Assembly (NCBI GenBank): GCA_965370555.1
Contig: CBDUVB010000015.1
Location: forward strand, 1 to 37,802
Direction of reading: 5' to 3'
DNA: 37,802 nucleotides
Origin: JAJOKK01 sp965370555
GTDB taxonomy: Bacteria; Bipolaricaulota; Bipolaricaulia; UBA7950; UBA9294
Positions 7,035 through 13,733 of this stretch are shown here, piece by piece (within the stretch, counting starts at the first letter, position 1; the number at the start of each line of letters is the position of its first letter). The position numbers and the translations under genes were made by a program. The notes beneath the pieces are model-generated. The model made no database searches. It saw nothing but the letters and a program-made list of their open reading frames with translations, and was not told the DNA's origin.

Positions 7035-8525
7035 ATGAAGAGCAAGGTGGGATTAGCGGTACTGCTGGGGCTGATCGTTGGACTCAGCATGATTGCTCTG
7101 GCGGAGACTGGGCTCACAGTCCTCGTGCAGAGGGAGGCCAAGGTTGCAGAGGTGGATCTCACGACAGCTCTGGCCGTGACAGGGACCGTCGCTTACCAGG
7201 GCCCGGTCTTCAATGCGGATAACGAGAATTGGAAGGAATCGCATACCTATTCCGGCGCGCCGATCCGCGACCTCCTTACCGTGGTCGGCGGGATGAGTGC
7301 AGGGGATCGATTGGCCGTGGTGGCAACAGATGGCTACTACAAGAAGATCCCGTATGAAGCGCTCTATGGATCGACACCTGCTGGCGATGCGATCCTCGCC
7401 CTCACGAAGGATGGGGAGAGCACGACCGAAAGCGCACCAATCCTCGTCTTCCTCCCTGAGGACGAACGGTTCTCGAATGACGACATGCTGATCGCGTTCG
7501 GTGATGATCTCTCCCACTACTACTCGGGCCGGCCTTCTACTACCGGTCTGATGGTGAAGGACGTCGCCTACTTGATCGTTAACTACGACGGTGGGGCGCT
7601 CCCCGAGCGGACAACGGTCGGAGAGAGCACCGTCCTTACACCCGGAGGGAGCCTCACCGTGGTCGCCGGGGAGAGGAGCACGAGCTACACGATCGCCGAG
7701 ATGGAAGAGCTCGATGTCGTGGCGGCCAAAGGGACATTCACCAATACGATTGGTGTGGACTACACAGCGACCTACACCGGTATTCCCATTGCGACACTGA
7801 TCGGAAACGTCCCTGTGGATACGACGATCCTAGTCACCGCTGCGGACGGCTACTCGATGAACTACGAGGCAGGAATGTTCCTCGATCGTTCGGAAGGGAC
7901 CTGGATACTCGCGTATAAAGAGAACGGGTCCTACATGCCCTACGATCCCGGTCCGCTCCGCATCGTCCTGGTCGGTGAGGATAATCCTCGCTTCGAGGGG
8001 GCGATCTCCGCGAAGATGGTGACACAGATCGACATCCTCGGGATCTACGAGGACTACTCCCTTCTCATGCACGGGGTGATCACGCGAGCGTTCTCCCGCG
8101 CTGAGCTAGAAGCCGGGGTCGGCTGCCCCTGCCACACCTCCACGGTGACCGTGACGAGCAAGGGGGAGACTCATACCTACACCGGCCTTCCCTTGTGGCG
8201 GCTCGTCGCTTACGTCGATGATGATCGTGCTCCCGGACCGGAGCAGGGGATCCACTACGACGAAGAGGATTTCAACGATGCCTTGGCTGCATCCGGGTAT
8301 ACGATCGCCTTGGTCGCGGAGGACGGGTACACGCAATCGGTCTCCTCGCAGCTGATCGCGCACGATGACAGATTTATCGTTGCCTTCAAGCGAGACGGCC
8401 TCTTCCTCGATCCGATAAAGAGCGGGTACATGCGCTTCGTGTACGACGACTCCGTCCTCTTCCCGGTGGGAACGAGCCTCAGGAGCGTGAAGTTTCTCTC
8501 TTCGATCGAGGTCGGACTCCAGTAG
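7035..8525 (+). CDS. Secreted protein with three repeats of an ECF-linked domain
   Basis: A 496-residue exported protein of unknown function. Residues 1-23 are a signal peptide ending ALA before ETG, with no lipobox cysteine. The rest is three copies of one domain, at about 38-185, 206-335 and 344-493. Each has a YTG/YSG-x-P motif (72, 247, 382), a DGY motif (99, 271, 430) and an I(L/V)A-x-x-x-x-G motif (120, 291, 448); the second and third add an (L/M)R(I/F)V strand. This order resembles the molybdopterin-binding fold of sulfite-oxidase-type proteins (PF00174-like), but no cofactor cysteine is conserved. Only copy three has cysteines, in GCPCH (363-367). Its place in the ECF operon suggests it captures or presents the substrate outside the membrane; that is an inference. 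Confidence 0.7.
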   Translation: MKSKVGLAVLLGLIVGLSMIALAETGLTVLVQREAKVAEVDLTTALAVTGTVAYQGPVFNADNENWKESHTYSGAPIRDLLTVVGGMSAGDRLAVVATDGYYKKIPYEALYGSTPAGDAILALTKDGESTTESAPILVFLPEDERFSNDDMLIAFGDDLSHYYSGRPSTTGLMVKDVAYLIVNYDGGALPERTTVGESTVLTPGGSLTVVAGERSTSYTIAEMEELDVVAAKGTFTNTIGVDYTATYTGIPIATLIGNVPVDTTILVTAADGYSMNYEAGMFLDRSEGTWILAYKENGSYMPYDPGPLRIVLVGEDNPRFEGAISAKMVTQIDILGIYEDYSLLMHGVITRAFSRAELEAGVGCPCHTSTVTVTSKGETHTYTGLPLWRLVAYVDDDRAPGPEQGIHYDEEDFNDALAASGYTIALVAEDGYTQSVSSQLIAHDDRFIVAFKRDGLFLDPIKSGYMRFVYDDSVLFPVGTSLRSVKFLSSIEVGLQ

Positions 8526-8534
8526 GGAGATGCG

Positions 8535-9578
8535 ATGAGCGCGGAGACGAGAGAGAGGCGGCCACTCTTAGAGATACGCGAGATCGTCCTCGTGGCGCTC
8601 CTCGCATCGATCGGGGGAGTCCTCTCGACCTACGTCGGCTACATCGGGAACCTGATCAATCGTCTGTTTGGGGTCCCGTTCGGGGCCGGGCAATTGATCG
8701 CGGGGCTTCACGTCCTGTGGCCGATACTTGCCCGCCTACTCATTGGGAAGTTCGGTTCGGGGACGCTGACCGGGGTGACTAAGGGGGCGATCGAACTCCT
8801 CTCCGGGGGAACGCACGGGGTGGTGATCGTCCTCATCTCCTTGGTGGAGGGACTCCTCATCGACCTTGGGATGGGGATCTCCCGTCGTCCCTCGCTCTTG
8901 TTGACGATGCTCACCGCGGCTATCGCCTCGGCATCGAATGTCTTTATCTTCCAGGCGATCTACCTCTCAGGGGTCTCGCCGGTGTTCATCCTGGTAATGG
9001 CAGGGCTCTCCCTCGTCTCCGGGGCGTTCTTCGGCGGGTACCTGGGATGGGACGTCCGCCGATTCCTGATCGCCTCGCGTCTCGTCCCACAGAGAGCGGA
9101 GGAACCAGTATCTCATGTCTCCTCGTGGTGGCGGCGCCTTCTCACCCTCACCACGGTGTTAGCTCTTCTCGCAGGGGGGATCTACTACTACACATCGGTC
9201 TACGATCCCTTTTCGTCTCCCGACAGTGCGCGTGTTGAAGGAGACCTATTGTCACCGTACACCTTCTGTTACTCGGATTGGGGAGAACGCGCGGTGACGA
9301 TCATTGCCGAGCTTCGCGGGAGTTCCACCTACGTCCCACCACAGGAGTACACCGGCGTTCCGCTATCCCTCATTCTAAGGAAGGGGGAGCCGAAGGAGGG
9401 GGCACAGACGGTGCGAGTAATCGCCGAGGATGGCTACGAGGCGAGTTTCGGCCTACTTGCTGTTCTTGGAGATGACCGGGTGATCCTCGCCATCGATAAC
9501 GGTCGGCTGCGGCTGATCGCCGCGGGATACGATGGGGCGTACTGGGTGAGGAGGGTGAGCCGAATTGTCGTGCGGTAG
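8535..9578 (+). CDS. YkoE-like ECF S component with extracytoplasmic domain
   Basis: Substrate-binding membrane component of an energy-coupling-factor transporter, 347 residues. Residues 11-185 form about five to six helices and resemble the YkoE family (REIVLVALLASIGGVL, then GTLTGVTKGAIELLSGGTHG and EGLLIDLG), known from thiamine-precursor uptake. Unlike ordinary S components it continues with a membrane anchor (201-220) and an outside domain (235-347). That domain carries the same YTG-x-P (272), DGY (299) and ILA (317) motifs as the upstream protein. The substrate is open: the S-component type points to a thiamine-related compound, whereas the regulator points to molybdate or tungstate. 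It begins nine bases after the previous stop, with a GGGAG SD. Confidence 0.75.
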   Translation: MSAETRERRPLLEIREIVLVALLASIGGVLSTYVGYIGNLINRLFGVPFGAGQLIAGLHVLWPILARLLIGKFGSGTLTGVTKGAIELLSGGTHGVVIVLISLVEGLLIDLGMGISRRPSLLLTMLTAAIASASNVFIFQAIYLSGVSPVFILVMAGLSLVSGAFFGGYLGWDVRRFLIASRLVPQRAEEPVSHVSSWWRRLLTLTTVLALLAGGIYYYTSVYDPFSSPDSARVEGDLLSPYTFCYSDWGERAVTIIAELRGSSTYVPPQEYTGVPLSLILRKGEPKEGAQTVRVIAEDGYEASFGLLAVLGDDRVILAIDNGRLRLIAAGYDGAYWVRRVSRIVVR

Positions 9579-9644
9579 AGAAGAAGAAGGAAGGGACGAC
9601 GCGGGGACACGGAGAGAGACTATGCAACAGGCTTTGAACAACTG

Positions 9645-11096
9645 ATGATCGAGATCGAGGAGCTCTGCATTCAATATCCGGATCGGTCGCACCCAGCGAT
9701 CGATCGCCTCACTGAGACGATCGAGGGCGGTGAAGTCATCGTCCTCACCGGGCCGTCGGGGTGCGGGAAGTCGACCCTATGTAGAGCTCTGGCCGGTTTC
9801 ATCCCGGCGATGATCCCGGCGCAGGTCTCGGGAGAGATCACGGTCGATAGGGAGTCGGTATGGACGGCCGATCCCGCACGGATCGCGACCCGTCTTGGGC
9901 TGATTCAGCAGGATCCGGACGCGCAGATCTGTACCCTCAACGTGTGGCAGGAGGTCGCGTTCGGTCCGGAGAACCTCTGTCTTCCGCCCAGTGAGGTGGC
10001 CTCGCGGGTTGAGCAGTGCCTGGCCTTCGTCGGGATCACGCACTTGGCCAAGCGGACGACGACGACCCTCTCCGGGGGAGAGAAACAGCGCCTGGCGATC
10101 GCGTCGATCCTGGCGATGGCTCCGGAGACGATCCTCCTCGACGAGCCGACCGCCAACCTCGACCCGGAAGGAGCGCAGGCGGTCTTCAATCTCCTGCGGG
10201 AGCTTCGTGATCAAGAGGGTCGCACCCTGATCGTGGTCGAACACCGCCTTGCCCCGCTCCTTTCTCTCTCTCCACGGGTGTTGGTGATGAACAAGGGCGG
10301 GATCGTTACCCGACGCGCGACCCGGCAACACGAGGACCTCGTCGCTCTCGGGCTGCGAGCCAATTGGCTGCGAGCAGACTGGAATCTTGATCTCCCGGCC
10401 CCGGGTAAACGCGGAGAGGTTGCACCTCTACGGGTGGAGAATCTCACCTTCGGATATGATGGAACTCCCCTTCTCGACCGTCTCTCTATCACCGTGGAGC
10501 CGGGTGAGATCCTCGGGATCATCGGTCCAAACGGTGGTGGAAAGACGACCCTCCTTAGGCTCATCGCCGGCCTGGAGGAACCGAGCGCCGGACAGGTAAT
10601 TCGCCCCAGAGAGAGCGTGCTTGGCTACCTCTTCCAGCACCCCCATCAACAGATCTTCGAACGGACCGTGAGAGGAGAGTTTGCGATCGAGGGGGCAATC
10701 AGCGATGAGTCGCTCCGTCGCTCCCTCGATGCGGCGAACCTGTCCGGTCTAGGAAGTGTTGCACCGCTCTCGCTCAGCCTGGGAGAACAGCGCCGCTTGA
10801 CCCTGGCAACGACCCTCGTCCGTGATCCCGATCTCCTCCTCCTCGATGAACCGTTCATCGGGCAGGATCGTGCAAACGTCGCCTGGATCATCGCAAAGAT
10901 CCTCGCTGCTCGCGCAAAGGGGGCGGTGACCCTCCTCGTCTCGCACGACATCCCGCTCGTCAATTCCCTGTGCGATCGACTCCTTTATCTGGGGTCGGAA
11001 CCGATTATCGGGGATCCAAGGACGGTGAGTGCCCAGCTGCAGACGATGGGGAAGGACGCATTCACCCCAGGCTACTGGGAAGGTGAGGCGACATGA
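9645..11096 (+). CDS. ECF transporter ATPase, two ABC domains fused
   Basis: Cytoplasmic energy module of the ECF transporter (YkoD/EcfA1-A2 type), 483 residues with two nucleotide-binding domains in one chain. Domain 1: Walker A GPSGCGKST (36-44), signature LSGGEKQR (143-150), Walker B ILLDEPT. Domain 2: Walker A GPNGGGKTT (295-303), a slightly degenerate signature LSLGEQRR (378-385), Walker B LLLLDEP (398-404). The order S component, fused ATPase, EcfT is that of a dedicated (group I) ECF system such as YkoEDC. The 66-base spacer upstream is GA-rich and contains a GACGCGGGGACACGGAG word related to the repeat at 1035. The stop overlaps the start of the next gene by four bases. Confidence 0.88.
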   Translation: MIEIEELCIQYPDRSHPAIDRLTETIEGGEVIVLTGPSGCGKSTLCRALAGFIPAMIPAQVSGEITVDRESVWTADPARIATRLGLIQQDPDAQICTLNVWQEVAFGPENLCLPPSEVASRVEQCLAFVGITHLAKRTTTTLSGGEKQRLAIASILAMAPETILLDEPTANLDPEGAQAVFNLLRELRDQEGRTLIVVEHRLAPLLSLSPRVLVMNKGGIVTRRATRQHEDLVALGLRANWLRADWNLDLPAPGKRGEVAPLRVENLTFGYDGTPLLDRLSITVEPGEILGIIGPNGGGKTTLLRLIAGLEEPSAGQVIRPRESVLGYLFQHPHQQIFERTVRGEFAIEGAISDESLRRSLDAANLSGLGSVAPLSLSLGEQRRLTLATTLVRDPDLLLLDEPFIGQDRANVAWIIAKILAARAKGAVTLLVSHDIPLVNSLCDRLLYLGSEPIIGDPRTVSAQLQTMGKDAFTPGYWEGEAT

Positions 11097-11866
11097 TCCC
11101 ACACGTCGCCTACTCCATGGGAGAAAAGGGGCTCCATCGCGCCTCCCCTGAAGCGAACCTGTTGCTCCTGCTCGGTTTTCTTGCAGCAGTCCTCGCCGCC
11201 CCAGGGATAATGGTCAAACTGGGGTCTCTCGCTCTCGTATTCATCCTTGCCGCGCTATCGGGGGAGAGGTTGCGCGCCTTCCTTCGCAGCACACGTTTCG
11301 TCCTCATCTTCGCAGCCTTCCTCTTCGTTGCCCAGGCGATCTCCATTCGCGAGGGTGAGACGCTCTTCTCGATCGGCCTGCCCATCACCGATCAAGGGCT
11401 CCTCTTCGGCGCACAGATGGCCCTTCGATTCCTCGTCATCCTCTCCTCCAGCATGCTCTTTGTGATGGTGACCGACCCCGATCGATTCGCCCACTCGCTG
11501 ATTCGCCTGGGGATTCCCTACCGCTACGGATTCATCCTCGTCCTCGCGCTGCGGTTCGTACCGTTCTTTCGTCAGGAGCTGAAGACGGTACGGGAGGCAC
11601 AGCAGGTACGCGGGGTTTCTCCATCAATCCGTAACTTTTCCGGTCTTCGCAAGGCAATCCACTACACCTTCCTCCCGGTTCTCGTCTCCGGGTTGACGCG
11701 TGTTGACAGCATAGCCATCTCCATGAAGGGACGATGCTTCGGCCTTCATCCGAGACGGACCATTTCACAGGAGAGACATTGGGGAAGGATAGACTGGATT
11801 GTTGTGGGGCTCTTCCTACTTCTGATTGGGATTGCCATCGTTGCCAGGAGGTATACGTGGCTGTAG
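11093..11866 (+). CDS. ecfT: ECF transporter transmembrane component EcfT
   Basis: Coupling protein that joins the ATPase to the S component (EcfT/CbiQ family), 257 residues with about five helices. Both cytoplasmic coupling motifs are visible: AQQVRG (169-174) and SMKGRCFG (210-217), matching the two x-Arg-Gly motifs that contact the ATPase. It overlaps the ATPase gene (ATGA) and is itself overlapped by the next gene, which implies translational coupling and fixed stoichiometry. Substrate specificity is not set by this subunit. Confidence 0.88.
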   Translation: MIPHVAYSMGEKGLHRASPEANLLLLLGFLAAVLAAPGIMVKLGSLALVFILAALSGERLRAFLRSTRFVLIFAAFLFVAQAISIREGETLFSIGLPITDQGLLFGAQMALRFLVILSSSMLFVMVTDPDRFAHSLIRLGIPYRYGFILVLALRFVPFFRQELKTVREAQQVRGVSPSIRNFSGLRKAIHYTFLPVLVSGLTRVDSIAISMKGRCFGLHPRRTISQERHWGRIDWIVVGLFLLLIGIAIVARRYTWL

Positions 11867-12396
11867 AGACGCGCTTGAGACGTTGGTATCTCGTGGCGTT
11901 CATTGCCTTGATCGTGGCGGTCGTTGCCCCGTTCATCGTTCGCCTCGCGATGCACGCCGATGAGCCAATAGTCGAGATCGTCAGCTTGGATGGAATCACC
12001 CGTAAGGTGTCGCTCTCCAAGATGAAACGAATGCCGATCCTGACGCGAGAGGGGACTTACCAGAACCAGTTTGATAACTGGCGTGATCAGGGGACGTACA
12101 CCGGGGTGCGATTGATCGACCTCATCGGCCCCGCAGTTGATTATCGCTCGATTCGTGTCGTCGCTGCAGACGGCTATGAGCTGTCGATCGAACGGGAACG
12201 TGTAGAAGACCCTGACTACCCGATGATCCTCGCCTACGTATTTGACGGGCTGGAAGTCCCCGCTTGGGAGACAGGCTTCCGCATCGTCGTTCTCCCCGAA
12301 GATGGAGCCGTGAGCAACGCCGAGTACAACGCAGTATCCGCAGGGAGTTTCTGGGTGCAGAATGTGGTGCGGATCATCCTGCAACGCGAGTCTTAA
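11857..12396 (+). CDS. Membrane-anchored single copy of the ECF-linked domain
   Basis: A 179-residue protein: N-terminal membrane anchor (about 10-30), then one outside domain of the kind repeated in the operon's second and third genes. The marker motifs are YTGVRL (81-86), AADGYELSI (103-111), ILAY (124-127) and FRIVVLPEDG (141-150). Its segment GTYQNQFDNWRDQ also resembles GPVFNADNENWKES of the first secreted repeat. I chose the GTG at 11857 because AGGAGG lies five bases upstream; it overlaps ecfT by ten bases. A longer reading from 11734 would overlap ecfT further and has no SD. It is probably an accessory subunit of the transporter complex; no function is known. Confidence 0.72.
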   Translation: MAVETRLRRWYLVAFIALIVAVVAPFIVRLAMHADEPIVEIVSLDGITRKVSLSKMKRMPILTREGTYQNQFDNWRDQGTYTGVRLIDLIGPAVDYRSIRVVAADGYELSIERERVEDPDYPMILAYVFDGLEVPAWETGFRIVVLPEDGAVSNAEYNAVSAGSFWVQNVVRIILQRES

Positions 12397-12462
12397 TGCG
12401 CAATTTGCTTGTTGAAGTAGACTCTATGGTATAAGCTGACACAGAGGTTGAGGAGGTACCCA

Positions 12463-13164
12463 ATGAGCATTCATATCGGTGCAAAGCCCAGCGATATTGC
12501 CCCGAGCATTCTTCTACCCGGAGATCCACTCCGAGCCAAATTCATTGCGGAAACGCTGTTAGAGGGGGCAACATGCTTCAATGAAGTGCGCGGCATGTTG
12601 GGATTTACAGGCACATATCAGGGTAAGCGTGTTTCGGTCATGGGAACCGGCATGGGGATTCCATCGCACTCTATTTACGTCAACGAACTCATCAGTGAAT
12701 ACGGCGTCAAGACGTTGGTTCGTGTCGGCACGTGCGGCGGGCTTCAGTCGAATCTTGAAATCGGTGATGTTGTGCTTGCAATGTCCGCATCCACCGATTC
12801 GCACATCAACCGACTTCGATTCGAGGGGATGGATTTCGCTCCGACAGCCAGCTTCGACCTGCTTCTGAAAGCATATGAAGCCGCCAAGGTCGGAGGTTTC
12901 AATGTTCGAGTAGGCAACATTCTCACTTCCGACACATTCTATCACGACGATCCGGACTCTTGGAGAATCTGGGCGGCGTTTGGCGTGTTAGTCGTCGAAA
13001 TGGAGACAACAGGATTGTACACACTGGCTGCGAAATATGGCGTTGATGCGCTCTCAATCCTAACAGTGAGCGATAGCCTGATTTCCGGTGCCAAGGCGAC
13101 CTCAGAGCAGCGCGAAAAAACGTTCACGCAAATGGTCGAGCTCGCTCTGGAAATCGTGCCTTAG
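12463..13164 (+). CDS. deoD: Purine nucleoside phosphorylase, DeoD type
   Basis: Hexameric-type purine nucleoside phosphorylase of the nucleoside phosphorylase/UDP-phosphorylase family, which splits purine (deoxy)nucleosides with phosphate into base and (deoxy)ribose-1-phosphate for salvage. Diagnostic stretches are ILLPGDPLRAKFIAE near the N-terminus, VMGTGMGIPSHSIY, LVRVGTCGG, VEMETTGLYTLAAKYG (substrate-binding Met-Glu) and TVSDSL with the catalytic Asp. Its 233 residues match DeoD. The ATG at 12463 has GAGGAGG six bases upstream; a TTG five codons earlier overlaps that SD and is rejected. It and the next gene look less G+C-rich than their neighbours, a possible sign of separate origin. 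Confidence 0.93.
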   Translation: MSIHIGAKPSDIAPSILLPGDPLRAKFIAETLLEGATCFNEVRGMLGFTGTYQGKRVSVMGTGMGIPSHSIYVNELISEYGVKTLVRVGTCGGLQSNLEIGDVVLAMSASTDSHINRLRFEGMDFAPTASFDLLLKAYEAAKVGGFNVRVGNILTSDTFYHDDPDSWRIWAAFGVLVVEMETTGLYTLAAKYGVDALSILTVSDSLISGAKATSEQREKTFTQMVELALEIVP

Positions 13165-13252
13165 CTCAATTCTTGGTGACAGCCTAGAAGGTTGGAATGC
13201 AGCGGAAGCTATCTGATAAAGTAGATTACAAAGGATGCTTTGGAGGTGCAGG

Positions 13253-13720
13253 ATGAAGATTGGGATCATTGTCTACTCGCAAACCGGACATACGCTGGAA
13301 GTCGCCGAAAAACTGAAGCAAAGGCTCATTGGAGAAGGGCATTCAGTCAATCTAGAGCAAGTCACGGTCGTCGGTGGCCGTACACCGCAGACGAAGGGAT
13401 TCGAGTTGGAAACACTGCCTGAGGCGGGATTGTATGATGCGATCGTATTCGGTTCCGCAGTCGAAGCCTTTTCACTATCCCCTGTACTGTCGCGTTACCT
13501 AAATCAAATCGACTCGCTCCAAGGCAAGCAAGTGGCTTGTTTGGTAACTCAGCAGTTCCCCTTTCCGTGGATGGGTGGAAACCGCGCCATTCGCCAAATG
13601 AAGAAGATTTGTCAATCCAAAGGTGCATCGATTCGTACCACCGGCGTTGTCAATTGGGTTAAATCACGCCGCGAGAAGACGATGGTTGCAGCGGTCGATC
13701 ATCTGAGTAAGGCATTTTAG
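13253..13720 (+). CDS. Flavodoxin-family protein
   Basis: A 155-residue flavodoxin-fold protein, likely binding FMN. The phosphate-binding loop is YSQTGHTLEVAE near the N-terminus. The central IVFGSAVEAFSLSPVLSRYL and the later CLVTQQFPFPWMGG segments fit the flavodoxin-like/NAD(P)H-quinone oxidoreductase superfamily. An electron-transfer or quinone-reducing role is expected but the partner is unknown. A GGAGG lies six bases before the ATG. It follows deoD on the same strand after 88 bases, so they may share transcription, though their functions are unrelated. Confidence 0.8.
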   Translation: MKIGIIVYSQTGHTLEVAEKLKQRLIGEGHSVNLEQVTVVGGRTPQTKGFELETLPEAGLYDAIVFGSAVEAFSLSPVLSRYLNQIDSLQGKQVACLVTQQFPFPWMGGNRAIRQMKKICQSKGASIRTTGVVNWVKSRREKTMVAAVDHLSKAF

Positions 13721-13733
13721 TACTACCACTCCC

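Noticed and set aside
12397..12462. TPP or other riboswitch, either before the ECF operon or between it and deoD.
   Set aside because: The operon promoter leaves no leader for an aptamer, and this 66-base spacer shows only an SD and weak promoter-like words.
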